DNA of 21,571 nt from contig JAYZDF010000101.1 in assembly GCA_036337945.1 (NCBI GenBank), positions 1 through 21,571 on the forward strand, given 5' to 3'. Of the stretch, positions 13,580 through 21,571 are shown one piece after another (positions within the stretch are counted from its first letter, which is position 1; each line of letters begins with the position of its first letter). The notes below the pieces were generated by a model. The model was not told the DNA's origin and made no database searches. It saw only the letters and a list, made by a program, of their open reading frames with translations. This DNA comes from JAYZDF01 sp036337945. Its GTDB lineage: Bacteria > Myxococcota > Kuafuiibacteriia > Kuafuiibacteriales > Kuafuiibacteriaceae. A program made the position numbers and the translations under genes.

Positions 13580-14599
13580 TTGCAACAAAGCACTGCTGAA
13601 CCCCAGAAAATGGCGCAAGATCTTCGAGCCATGAGTCACCTCATTGAACAAGAATCTGCGTTTATCCACGAACTACAGACAGAGATTGCGAAAACCGTAA
13701 TCGGACAAAGGCATATGGTAGATCGGCTGCTTGTCGGACTACTCGCTGGTGGTCACATATTGCTGGAGGGCGTACCAGGACTCGCCAAAACGCTGACCGT
13801 CAATACCGTTGCCAAAACGATCGCCGCTTCGTTTTCTCGGATTCAGTTCACTCCCGACCTTCTTCCTGCTGATGTGATAGGTACTCAGGTTTTCGATCCA
13901 AAGAACCAAAACTTCCAAGCGCATACAGGACCCATTTTTGCGAATATTGTGCTCGCGGATGAAATCAACCGCGCGCCCGCAAAGGTTCAATCAGCCCTGC
14001 TCGAAGCGATGCAAGAAGGTCAGGTCACAATCGGTGATACGACCCATAAACTTCCGCACCCGTTCTTAGTGATGGCGACTCAGAATCCGGTGGAACAAGA
14101 AGGAACCTACCCTCTCGCAGAAGCACAAACAGACCGCTTCATGCTTCACGTGACGGTCGGCTATCCAACCAAAGCAGAGGAAAAAACGATTATGGCTCAG
14201 ATGAGCCGGGGCACATCAACCGAAACTCAACCGGTTATTGACCTTGCTCGATTGCAACAGGCGAAAGATACCGTACGAAATGTTTATCTGGACGAGAAAG
14301 TTCAGGACTACATCGTAGACTTGGTTTGGGCGACACGATTCCCTGGAGAAGCCAATCTGAAGGACTTAGAAGGAATGATCGAAATGGGTGCTTCACCTCG
14401 CGCGTCCATCGCTTTGAATGTGGCTTCACGTGCACATGCCTTTTTGAATCGACGAGCCTTTGTCACTCCAGAAGATATAAAAGCGATCGGGCCTGATATT
14501 CTAAGACACCGCCTGAAACTCACTTACGAAGCAGAAGCGGAGAATGTCGCTGTAGAAGACGTCATACGTCGTGTGTTCGAGAACGTAGCTATACCGTAG
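13580..14599 (+). CDS. MoxR-family AAA+ ATPase
   Basis: I start this at TTG 13580, giving 339 residues, because AAGGAGG at 13568-13574 sits 5 bases before it. The in-frame ATG at 13562 lacks such a site and would add six residues. The protein is a MoxR AAA+ ATPase: Walker A GVPGLAKT (64-71), the PDLLPADVIGTQVF block, Walker B VLADEINRAP, sensor 1 MATQNPVEQEGTYPLAEAQTDRF with its arginine. The C-terminal lid ends in RHRLKLTYEAEAE. MoxR proteins work as chaperones with vWA-domain proteins, often loading metals or maturing enzyme complexes. It is the first gene of the Bat operon; the DUF58 gene begins 21 bases downstream with its own CAGGAG site. Confidence 0.93.
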   Translation: MQQSTAEPQKMAQDLRAMSHLIEQESAFIHELQTEIAKTVIGQRHMVDRLLVGLLAGGHILLEGVPGLAKTLTVNTVAKTIAASFSRIQFTPDLLPADVIGTQVFDPKNQNFQAHTGPIFANIVLADEINRAPAKVQSALLEAMQEGQVTIGDTTHKLPHPFLVMATQNPVEQEGTYPLAEAQTDRFMLHVTVGYPTKAEEKTIMAQMSRGTSTETQPVIDLARLQQAKDTVRNVYLDEKVQDYIVDLVWATRFPGEANLKDLEGMIEMGASPRASIALNVASRAHAFLNRRAFVTPEDIKAIGPDILRHRLKLTYEAEAENVAVEDVIRRVFENVAIP

Positions 14600-14620
14600 C
14601 CATGCCAGGAGTTTACTCAA

Positions 14621-15523
14621 ATGACCGAGCGATCTCATAGAGACGTGCTAAAGGCCGTTCGTCGAATAGAGATAGCAACCCGTCGAGCGGTCAACGCAGA
14701 GTTAGCAGGACGTTATCATTCGGTGTTCAAAGGACAAGGGATGGCGTTCTCAGAGGTCCGTCCATACTACCCTGGAGATGATGTCAGACACATTGACTGG
14801 AATGTTTCTGCTCGCCATCAAGACCAAGGCTTATTCGTCAAGCAGTTCATCGAGGAACGTGAGCTTACGGTCATGCTCCTGGTAGACATGTCTGGCTCTG
14901 GGTCATTTGGAACCCGTGGGCAACGGAAACGACAGGTTCTCGCGCAACTCGGAGCCATGCTGGCTTTTTCGGCCATAAAGAATAACGACCGCGTCGGGCT
15001 TATTTTATTTACGGACAAAGTCGAGCTCTTTCTTCCTCCCCGCAAAGGTAAAAAACATGTGCTGCGCTCGATTCGAGAAATTGTCGAATTTGAGCCACAG
15101 CGACGCGGAACAAATATTTCAGAAGCCCTCGCCTATCTGTCACGTGTCATGAAACGCAAGGCAGTTTGCTTTGTCTTATCTGACTGGCTCGACCACCATT
15201 GGTCAAAACCACTTCAGCTCGCTATGCACAGACATGATGTCGTTGCCATGCGAGTGGCAGATCACGCAGAACTAGAGCTTCCAGACCTCGGACTGTTGGA
15301 ACTCGAAGATTCTGAAACAGGTGAAATACATCTCATCGACTCGAGCAGCCGTATTGTGCGCGATGCCTATAACTCGAAGCAAAGGAAGCGACGAGAACAA
15401 ACCAAGAGAACTCTTCGGCAACTGGGGTGCGACCTAGTCGATGTCTATACAGATAGCGATTATGTATCACCGTTAATCCACTTCTTTCGGACACGCTCCG
15501 CTCGACTGCGAGGCGGAAAGTGA
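14621..15523 (+). CDS. DUF58 domain protein (vWA-like partner of MoxR)
   Basis: A 300-residue soluble protein. The N-terminal DUF58 block is clear: GRYHSVFKGQGMAFSEVRPYYPGDDVRHIDWNVSARH, read across 30-66. After it, LLVDMSGSGSFG supplies a metal-site DxSxS motif (Asp89, Ser91, Ser93) as in vWA domains, and RRGTNISEALAYL supplies the conserved threonine region. VCFVLSDWLD is the strand with the second acidic site. DUF58 proteins always or nearly always sit beside MoxR genes and are thought to be its direct partner. No membrane segment is present, so it is cytoplasmic. It ends in GTGA, where the GTG starts the next gene, so translation is probably coupled. Confidence 0.92.
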   Translation: MTERSHRDVLKAVRRIEIATRRAVNAELAGRYHSVFKGQGMAFSEVRPYYPGDDVRHIDWNVSARHQDQGLFVKQFIEERELTVMLLVDMSGSGSFGTRGQRKRQVLAQLGAMLAFSAIKNNDRVGLILFTDKVELFLPPRKGKKHVLRSIREIVEFEPQRRGTNISEALAYLSRVMKRKAVCFVLSDWLDHHWSKPLQLAMHRHDVVAMRVADHAELELPDLGLLELEDSETGEIHLIDSSSRIVRDAYNSKQRKRREQTKRTLRQLGCDLVDVYTDSDYVSPLIHFFRTRSARLRGGK

Positions 15524-16524
15524 GAGACCTCATCAAACCAATCTTGACGCTTTGCCTGTTTTTGAGGGCTTTTTCCGCGGATGCTCAAGACCTGAAAATC
15601 ACGACAAAGCTGGAAACAAGCGTTCCGTCTCAAACCTCATTCGTTGTCGGTGAACCTATTCGGCTCATTGTTGAGATCGATCACCCGCCTGGTTCAGTTG
15701 CATTGGTACCAGAAGCTCTCCCATTGCCCAGCGCAATCGCTGAGAGGACAGAAGAAAGGAAGCACGTTCGAACCGCACTCGATACCCTAGAAAGAGATAG
15801 CTACGTGATTCAACTCTTGGCATTCGAAACCGGAACCTTCACGATTCCTTCTTTTGAGATTTCGTTTAGTTCGACTGTCGCGAAAACCAAACCTCTTGAG
15901 CTACAGATTAACTCTGACCTCACAGAGCAAGAGCAAATGATTGCTTCATCGACTCTTGCTCAAGCAATTGCAGAACTAGAGAAAATGGCGGCCCCGAACC
16001 CCAGTGCGTTGGACATATTGGTTGATGACTACACGCCAATTTATGTTCTCGGAGGCCTCATTCTTCTCGCATTTTTATTCTTTCTTACTCGTTGGTTTAT
16101 CCAGAAGTATAAGACTCGAAGAATCGCAGAAGAACTCTCTGCCCCGCCTCCACCACCAAGGCCAGCACATCTTATCGCTTTGGAGCGTCTCGAACACCTG
16201 CGAACATCTGAGTTTCTTGCGCAAAAGAACTTTAAGTCATATTTTGTGGAACTCTCAGAAATCATCAGGAGTTACTTGGGACAAAGGTATGGCTTCGATT
16301 CAGTAGAGCTTACCGTTTTAGAACTACTAGGTGTACTACGAGGTCTTCGAACTCCAGGCCTAGATCTCGGCCATTTAGAAAAAATTCTGAACGAAGCGGA
16401 CTTTGTCAAATTCGCTAAATATACACCCACAGACGTTGAAGCTCACACAGCCATCAATAGTGCTTTTGAGTTAGTAGAAAGAACCGCAAAAAAAGAGGAG
16501 GAACTTGATGTTTCAGTTCAATGA
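15520..16524 (+). CDS. single-TM DUF4381-like protein of the Bat operon
   Basis: A 334-residue protein starting at GTG 15520, which overlaps the preceding stop. It has a signal peptide (about 1-23, ending SADAQ), a beta-rich periplasmic domain (about 27-130, with FVVGEPIRLIVEID and YVIQLLAFETGTFTIPSFEI), one membrane helix (174-194), a Pro-rich linker (SAPPPPPRP) and a helical cytoplasmic domain (about 215-325). That last domain includes YFVELSEIIRSYLGQRYG, ELTVLELLGVLRGL and EADFVKFAKYTPTDVEAH. Proteins of this layout stand between DUF58 and BatA in many Bat operons. The topology mirrors BatD, as if it were a short BatD. The role is inferred as a membrane scaffold. It overlaps the start of batA by 17 bases. 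Confidence 0.82.
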   Translation: MRDLIKPILTLCLFLRAFSADAQDLKITTKLETSVPSQTSFVVGEPIRLIVEIDHPPGSVALVPEALPLPSAIAERTEERKHVRTALDTLERDSYVIQLLAFETGTFTIPSFEISFSSTVAKTKPLELQINSDLTEQEQMIASSTLAQAIAELEKMAAPNPSALDILVDDYTPIYVLGGLILLAFLFFLTRWFIQKYKTRRIAEELSAPPPPPRPAHLIALERLEHLRTSEFLAQKNFKSYFVELSEIIRSYLGQRYGFDSVELTVLELLGVLRGLRTPGLDLGHLEKILNEADFVKFAKYTPTDVEAHTAINSAFELVERTAKKEEELDVSVQ

Positions 16525-17527
16525 TCTCCGCTTTGATTCTCCTTGGGCGCTGCTATCGCTTGTTCCGTTATTGGCGTTAATTGCCGTTAGATACTTTGAA
16601 AAGAAAAAGAAGCGTACCCCCGCGTTTCAATTCTCAAGCTTTTTGCTTCTCGAGGATCTACCCAAATCATGGGTCACTCGGGTTGCTTGGCTACCGACAA
16701 CTCTGAGATATATTGCTCTGATACTGATTGTTTTCGCGTTGGCTCGGCCCCAACTGGTCGGAGAGCCCGAAGCCGATGATTCCCAGGGTATTGATATTGT
16801 ACTTGCGGTTGACACGTCCTGTTCCATGACTGCTGCGGATTTCAAACCCAAGGACCGAATGTTCGTCGCAAAGAAATCAATTAACGAGTTTATTCTTGGC
16901 CGCAAAAACGACCGGGTAGGCTTAGTCGTTTTCGCGGGCGAAGCCGCTTCTTGGGTCCCTCTCACCCTCGATTACTCACTAATCACTCGTATGATTGATG
17001 AAGTAGAAGTCGGGATGATCGAAGACGGCACTGCGATAGGAACTGCGCTTTCTACATCTCTAAACCGATTACGAAGCAGCGATGCAAAGAGTAAGGTTGT
17101 TGTACTGCTCACTGATGGCGACAATAATGCGGGGACAATATCACCATCAAAGGCGGCTGATTTTGCGAAAGAACTTGGCGTGAAAGTGTTCACAATTCTT
17201 ATCGGAAAAGGAGGACCAGTACCGTTTCCGGCTGGGAAAGATATCTGGGGACAAACTGTCTATCGCAATCGAACGATACCGACGAACCCAGAGCTTCTCA
17301 ATGAAATCGCACAGAAGACAGGTGGAGAAGCTTACCGCGCACTGGACAAAGACGATCTTGATTCGAAACTGATGGAAGTTCTCGACGCTCTTGAAACTAC
17401 GAAGATAGAGTCCACTGCAACACTGAGACCCTATGCTGAGTTCTTTCCTGCCCTTGTCCTCCTCGCTATGCTGCTCCTTGCAATAGAGCTGATTATGACC
17501 AGCACTAGGTTTCGGAGGTTTCCATGA
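16508..17527 (+). CDS. batA: BatA-type membrane vWA protein
   Basis: A 339-residue protein. GAGGAGG at 16495-16501 sits 6 bases before ATG 16508; a TTG three bases earlier is a less likely start. Two N-terminal membrane helices (about 12-28 and 63-79, the second ending ALARPQ, a BatA/BatB hallmark) anchor a vWA domain. Its metal-site motif is DTSCSM (Asp102, Ser104, Ser106), with GTAIGTAL supplying Thr175 and LLTDGDNNAGT supplying Asp203. A last helix (about 314-331) follows near the C-terminus. BatA and BatB were named from the Bacteroides aerotolerance operon, and in several bacteria the operon is linked to envelope stress. It overlaps the preceding gene by 17 bases and the next by ATGA. 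Confidence 0.9.
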   Translation: MFQFNDLRFDSPWALLSLVPLLALIAVRYFEKKKKRTPAFQFSSFLLLEDLPKSWVTRVAWLPTTLRYIALILIVFALARPQLVGEPEADDSQGIDIVLAVDTSCSMTAADFKPKDRMFVAKKSINEFILGRKNDRVGLVVFAGEAASWVPLTLDYSLITRMIDEVEVGMIEDGTAIGTALSTSLNRLRSSDAKSKVVVLLTDGDNNAGTISPSKAADFAKELGVKVFTILIGKGGPVPFPAGKDIWGQTVYRNRTIPTNPELLNEIAQKTGGEAYRALDKDDLDSKLMEVLDALETTKIESTATLRPYAEFFPALVLLAMLLLAIELIMTSTRFRRFP

Positions 17528-19455
17528 GATTTGCTGAACCTTTTGCTTTTCTTTTTATGGCGTTGGTTCCGGTCCTAATTCTGAGCCAAGCACTTTACGA
17601 GCGGACCCTCCGCCGAAAAGTTAAGGCTGCTGGTGATGCCGAACTCATAGCCAGCCTTACAACTTTAGGCCAAGATCAAGGTGGCTTCCGACGTTGGTTG
17701 AGTACAACGTCGATATGTATTGCGGTTGCCTTGACCTCAATCGCCCTTGCAAGGCCACAATTTGGCATGCACACGGAGTTACGGAAAGCTCGCGGTATGG
17801 ATGTTGTTATTGCACTCGATCTGTCTCGCTCTATGACAGCACGGGATGTGGTCCCATCGCGGCTTGCCCGAGCTCGGGTTGAGCTTGGCGAATTGATTGA
17901 TCAGCTTCCCGGTGACCGTATCGGCCTAGTAGGCTTCACAAGCGTCGCAATTCCCCTCTGTCCTCTCACTGTTGACCATACAGCGCTAAAGCTTCAGCTC
18001 AAGAATGCGTCTCCAACCGAAATGCCGCGTGGGGGAACATCACTTGGTCAAGCCATTATCGCGGCCGAACGAATGCTCGAGAGTGCTCCGAAACACGGTC
18101 GTAGTAAATCGATCGTCATTATCACCGATGGCGAAAACCACCAGGATAACGCCCAAAGCCTCGCGCTTGAAGCTCAGAAAAAAGATATTGTGATTCATGT
18201 TGCAGGAGTAGGGTCTCGAACGGGAGAACCGATACCTCTCGTAGATGAGTCTGGAAATGTCTCGGGATATCTAAAAGATCGCTCTGGGCAAACGGTCATC
18301 ACTCGCCTCGACGACGCGAGTTTGCGGCAAGTCGCTCAAGCAGGCGGAGGACTGACTGCCCTGCCCGGGAATAGCGGTGGGCTAAACCTCGCTGCGATCA
18401 GAGAGCACCTCAGGGCACTGAAGAGAGAAGATCTAGAAGATAGAAGCGTGCGTATCTACGAAGAGCGTTATCGGTGGGCTCTTGCGCCTGCATTTTTCTT
18501 TTTATTGTTAGGAACCTTTTTCCGGCCACGGAGAAACAAGAAAAGGCTCCATCCAGTTTTGAACCTTTGCCTTGTCGCTTTCCTGCTGGGAAATGGTCCA
18601 TTTCAGCGTAATGAGCCCAATATCGCCAGGGGCAACCAAGCACTGGTCGATGGTGAAACAGACAAAGCGCTTGAATCGTACCAGAAAGCTGGTGAGGCCC
18701 TCGGTGAAGACCCAAGACTTATATACAACCGAGGACTTGCTCAACTTTCTGCGGGCGAGATCGATAGCGCGATTGCGGACTTTCAAGCTGCGGCTGCCAA
18801 TTCGAAGGATAGATACACACGTAGCCTTGCCAACTTTGCCTTAGGCAACGCGTTTCGGCAAAAACAAAACTTCAAAGATGCGGTTACCGCTTATCGACAA
18901 TCGTTATTAAACAACCCAGCCAATAAGGCTGCGCGGCGCAACTTACAGCTGGCTCAGGCAATGCAACGAATTAAAGATCTGCAGCCCAAACAGCAAAATG
19001 AAGATGGCGAAAATTCTGAAGGTGAAAATAAAGACCAAAAAGACGACGAGAAGTCGGAGTCTCAAGACGGTGGAACCAATTCTTCGGATGGCTCAAGTAA
19101 CTCGGAGAATAATCAAAACGAGAACAACTCGGACGACCAACAAGACGGTGGGATCGGTGAAGCCGGTACACCGCCTCCGTCATCTGGAAGCAACGACGGA
19201 GGCTCAGATAACTCCAAACCAGACGCAGGTGTATCCAGCACAGATGCCTCTTCCGGTAGTTCCGCCGAGCAGAACGGAGATGGTGGTGTTCAAGACGCCG
19301 GAAATTCGGGACAATCGCCGGTGGAGCCTAGTGAATCATTGAGTCAGCAACAAATCGAGGAGCTACTCAATGCTTTGCAAGAACGAGAAAAAGTTCTGAA
19401 ACGAAAGCGTTTGATGCAAAAATATGGCAATCAGCCTGTGGATAAAGACTGGTGA
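17524..19455 (+). CDS. batB: BatB-BatC fusion: membrane vWA domain plus TPR domain
   Basis: A 643-residue fusion. Residues 1-340 are BatB: helices at about 7-24 and 61-77 (ALARPQF), then a vWA domain with DLSRS (Asp99, Ser101, Ser103), RGGTSLGQAI (169-178) and ITDGENHQDN (200-209), and a helix at 319-333. A further hydrophobic stretch (343-357) leads to TPR-like repeats (about 366-480: ARGNQALVDGETDKALESYQKA, then YNRGLAQLSAGEIDSAI and FALGNAFRQKQNFKDAVTAY). Residues 487-605 are low complexity, rich in Asp, Glu, Asn, Ser and Gly. The C-terminal helix ends PVDKDW, the short basic then KDW ending common in BatC-type proteins. In other species BatB and BatC are separate genes. It overlaps batA and batD by ATGA and GTGA. 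Confidence 0.9.
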   Translation: MRFAEPFAFLFMALVPVLILSQALYERTLRRKVKAAGDAELIASLTTLGQDQGGFRRWLSTTSICIAVALTSIALARPQFGMHTELRKARGMDVVIALDLSRSMTARDVVPSRLARARVELGELIDQLPGDRIGLVGFTSVAIPLCPLTVDHTALKLQLKNASPTEMPRGGTSLGQAIIAAERMLESAPKHGRSKSIVIITDGENHQDNAQSLALEAQKKDIVIHVAGVGSRTGEPIPLVDESGNVSGYLKDRSGQTVITRLDDASLRQVAQAGGGLTALPGNSGGLNLAAIREHLRALKREDLEDRSVRIYEERYRWALAPAFFFLLLGTFFRPRRNKKRLHPVLNLCLVAFLLGNGPFQRNEPNIARGNQALVDGETDKALESYQKAGEALGEDPRLIYNRGLAQLSAGEIDSAIADFQAAAANSKDRYTRSLANFALGNAFRQKQNFKDAVTAYRQSLLNNPANKAARRNLQLAQAMQRIKDLQPKQQNEDGENSEGENKDQKDDEKSESQDGGTNSSDGSSNSENNQNENNSDDQQDGGIGEAGTPPPSSGSNDGGSDNSKPDAGVSSTDASSGSSAEQNGDGGVQDAGNSGQSPVEPSESLSQQQIEELLNALQEREKVLKRKRLMQKYGNQPVDKDW

Positions 19456-21260
19456 GAAATCTAAGCACAGTAAGTCTCTGTTTTATACTCACTTCCATAG
19501 GGTGGAGTATGACGTCTCACGCGCAATCGGGTCGTCTCAAAGTTACGGTTGATGTTTCAGACACCGCTGTCGTCGCCGGCGACATTGTCGTCGTTGAAAT
19601 CAAAGCAACGACAAGTATGAATGCAAATATAAATATTGATGTGCCTCAATATGACTGGGCCATGGAGCTTGGTCGTAGCCAAAGCCAATCGAGCCAGTTT
19701 TCTTTTGGGACAGGTGGACAGCAAGTCCAGCGCGAGCAACGTTTGTCGGTAGAGCTCCAAATAAGTAAGGAAGGAGAGTTCACACTGCAGGGCATACAAG
19801 CGCGAGCAGGAACAGACAAAGTCACTGCCAAGCCCGTGAAGATTCGAGTCGCTAAGAGTCAGCAAGCCGTTGCGACAAAAGCAATTGTTGGCCAAGTCAG
19901 CCCGCCGTCTGCTCAAGAGGGCAGTTTGTTCGTTCGATATCGGCCCAATAAAGCGAGCGCGTACTTAGGCGAGCAGATCCTTCTTGACCTCGATATTTTC
20001 GCGAACGGAAATTTTTCTCTCGATGACACAAAACCTCCAGCGCTCGACGGGTTTTGGCGAGAAATGGTCGACCAACCTACTCAGCTTCGTGCGAGGAATA
20101 CCCGCGTCAATGGGCGACCCTTTCGGACTTACCGCCTCTGGCGAATGGCTATCTTCCCTCTGGAAGCCGGAAAAAAGCTCGTTGAATCGACGCAGCTTGG
20201 CTTCTCAACCAACCGCAGCATCTTCTCAACGGGCAAGAAATTACGACGTACTGCCCCACCCCTCGAGCTTGATATCTTGCCGCTTCCCACGGAAGGAAGA
20301 CCGACTGGATTTGTATCCACAAACGTAGGCGAGTACAAACTGACAGCCAGCATCGACAAAAATAATGTAGCGCCAGGAAAAGCTATCCTATTGAAAGTGA
20401 CCCTTAGAGGAACTGGGAATATCAAGAATACGCAACTTCCTAAAGTCGAAATGATTGATGGCTTCCGTGTTTTTCCTCCGACGATAAAGGATGACGTGCA
20501 GATCACGAATCAAGGCGTCTCTGGATCAAAAACAGCTGAGCTTATCTTGATGCCGACGCGTGGTGGTCGACTTGAAATACCTTCTATCGAACTCACAACA
20601 TTCAATCCTACGACAGAATCATACGAAACACTTCGTACGCGAAGCTTCTCTGTCTATATCCAGGGCAACCCAGATGTCGCTGCTGCAACAAACGTAGCTC
20701 CTCAAGTGATTGCAGCTGAGCCTCTTCCATCGCAACAAACAGATAAAGATGCCTTACGTCCGCCAAGGTTTCGTGAAAAACTACAACCTACCGGAAACCC
20801 GATTACTTCCCAAAATTGGTTTTTCCCGACCCTATTGGCTCCGTTCCTTCTCCTTATGCTCTTTATTTCAATCGACGGAATAAAAGCTTTTCTCTCAAAA
20901 GAAACAGAGTCGTCGCTTAGAAAAAAAATCGATCAAGCAACAAAGCAGCGTCTTGTAGCTGCTGCGCAAGCAGCAAACTCTAACCAACCAGAGCAGGCCT
21001 ACGTCGAAATACACGAAGCCCTTATTTCGTTTGGGTCAGAAATCGGTGGTACGAATATTCGAGGACAAACGAATGACGAGATCCGCAAGACGCTCTTGAG
21101 CTTAGAGATGAACGACCCACTTATCGAGCGATTGGTTCAAGAATTAGAAAATTGTGATTTTGCACGGTTTGCACCTGGGGCAAGAGACGCGACAACGGTC
21201 AACGAGGCGTTAGAACGCGCGCAAAACATTATTTCGGAGCTGAAGTCATGGAAAAAATAA
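19452..21260 (+). CDS. batD: BatD-type protein
   Basis: A 602-residue protein starting at GTG 19452, inside the preceding stop codon. The signal peptide ends about residue 25 (TSHAQ). A long periplasmic part follows, made of several beta-sandwich domains: VTVDVSDTAVVAGDIVVVEI (31-50), VRYRPNKASAYLGEQILLDL (161-180), the WRMAIFPLEAGKKLVES strand pair, and YKLTASIDKNNVAPGKAILL. This VxxGexxxLxV pattern is the BatD (oxygen tolerance) family signature. One membrane helix lies at about 457-476. A helical cytoplasmic domain (about 487-602) contains YVEIHEALISFGSEIGGTN and LENCDFARFAPGARDATTV, resembling the C-terminal domain of the DUF4381-like protein. It overlaps the next gene by 13 bases, so the two are translated together. 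Confidence 0.92.
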   Translation: MRNLSTVSLCFILTSIGWSMTSHAQSGRLKVTVDVSDTAVVAGDIVVVEIKATTSMNANINIDVPQYDWAMELGRSQSQSSQFSFGTGGQQVQREQRLSVELQISKEGEFTLQGIQARAGTDKVTAKPVKIRVAKSQQAVATKAIVGQVSPPSAQEGSLFVRYRPNKASAYLGEQILLDLDIFANGNFSLDDTKPPALDGFWREMVDQPTQLRARNTRVNGRPFRTYRLWRMAIFPLEAGKKLVESTQLGFSTNRSIFSTGKKLRRTAPPLELDILPLPTEGRPTGFVSTNVGEYKLTASIDKNNVAPGKAILLKVTLRGTGNIKNTQLPKVEMIDGFRVFPPTIKDDVQITNQGVSGSKTAELILMPTRGGRLEIPSIELTTFNPTTESYETLRTRSFSVYIQGNPDVAAATNVAPQVIAAEPLPSQQTDKDALRPPRFREKLQPTGNPITSQNWFFPTLLAPFLLLMLFISIDGIKAFLSKETESSLRKKIDQATKQRLVAAAQAANSNQPEQAYVEIHEALISFGSEIGGTNIRGQTNDEIRKTLLSLEMNDPLIERLVQELENCDFARFAPGARDATTVNEALERAQNIISELKSWKK

Positions 21261-21571
21261 GCCACATGCTTCTTCGTATCGCCATTTTCGCACTGCTAAG
21301 CGGAGCCGCAACCTATGCCCATAGTCAAAGCGCGACCCAATTACAGCTCGACTATGCCGCAGCCAACCAGAAATTAGTCGAGGGAGATGCTCAGAGCGCA
21401 GTTGAACTCTATGAGCACATACTTCAATCCGAGGTTCGTGACGGGAATCTTTATTATAACCTGGGTAATGCTTATGCCATGCTCAATAAGCCGCTTAAGG
21501 CTGTGATTGCCTATGAAACGTCTCTGGTCATAAAGCCAAACTCAGAGGACGCGTTTGAAAACCTATTGGTC
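21248..21571 (+). CDS. batE: BatE-type secreted TPR protein (partial)
   Basis: The first 108 codons of a gene cut by the right edge. It starts at ATG 21248 inside batD, with GGAG about 8 bases upstream. An ATG six codons later is less likely. The signal peptide is MEKISHMLLRIAIFALLSGAATYAHS. A TPR region follows: AAANQKLVEGDAQSAVELYEHIL, then GNLYYNLGNAYAMLNKPLKAVIAYETSLVIKP as two helix-turn-helix repeats. This matches the N-terminal part of BatE, which in full-length form usually goes on to membrane helices and a C-terminal SH3-like domain that cannot be seen here. The neighbourhood, as the gene after batD, fits the call. TPR proteins act in protein-protein contact, presumably within the Bat complex on the periplasmic side. 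Confidence 0.82.
   Translation, partial: MEKISHMLLRIAIFALLSGAATYAHSQSATQLQLDYAAANQKLVEGDAQSAVELYEHILQSEVRDGNLYYNLGNAYAMLNKPLKAVIAYETSLVIKPNSEDAFENLLV

Noticed and set aside
13580..21571. The MoxR-Bat operon as a new defence or toxin system
   Set aside because: Gene content and order match the known Bat operon; there is no nuclease, effector or reverse transcriptase.

Overview
The window looks like core chromosome from a deltaproteobacterium-grade bacterium (Myxococcota, Bdellovibrionota or a relative). This rests on gene content: a prs-rplY-pth-rpsF-rplI-dnaB cluster, a DUF1844 protein, a large lipoprotein with ASH-like domains plus a vWA domain, and a MoxR/DUF58/Bat operon. Base composition is near 50% G+C by eye. 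There is no sign of a mobile element, phage, CRISPR array or plasmid function. Genes are tightly packed and most belong to known families.

Layout. (1) 1-1570: a GlmS-like amidotransferase leaving the left edge on the minus strand, a small Pmp3/YqaE membrane protein (minus), and a compact GreA/GreB-family factor (plus). (2) 1580-10581, minus strand, read right to left: tRNA-Gln(UUG), prs, rplY, pth, rpsF, rplI, dnaB, a left-handed beta-helix protein, and a large vWA lipoprotein. This block supplies PRPP, ribosomal proteins, peptidyl-tRNA recycling and the replicative helicase. rpsR, usually found between rpsF and rplI, is missing, and both S6 and L9 carry long Ala/Glu/Lys-rich tails. (3) 10689-13434: a small lipoprotein (plus) convergent with a three-gene minus-strand group (small charged protein, DUF1844 protein, AidB-like acyl-CoA dehydrogenase). 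(4) 13580-21571, plus strand: a Bat operon of MoxR ATPase, DUF58 protein, single-TM DUF4381-like protein, BatA, BatB-BatC fusion, BatD and BatE (cut by the right edge).

The Bat genes are joined by overlapping stop/start codons, so they are probably translated together and act as an envelope complex. A cytoplasmic MoxR AAA+ ATPase and DUF58 vWA protein would work with membrane vWA proteins (BatA, BatB/C), beta-domain membrane proteins (the DUF4381-like protein and BatD) and a periplasmic TPR protein (BatE). The substrate of such systems is not settled.

I found no clearly new system. The points most worth a second look are the matching cytoplasmic modules of the DUF4381-like protein and BatD, the missing rpsR with tailed S6/L9, the divergent GlmS glutaminase motifs, a hairpin joining the DUF1844 stop codon to the next ribosome binding site, and several start codons that an automatic caller would probably misplace.
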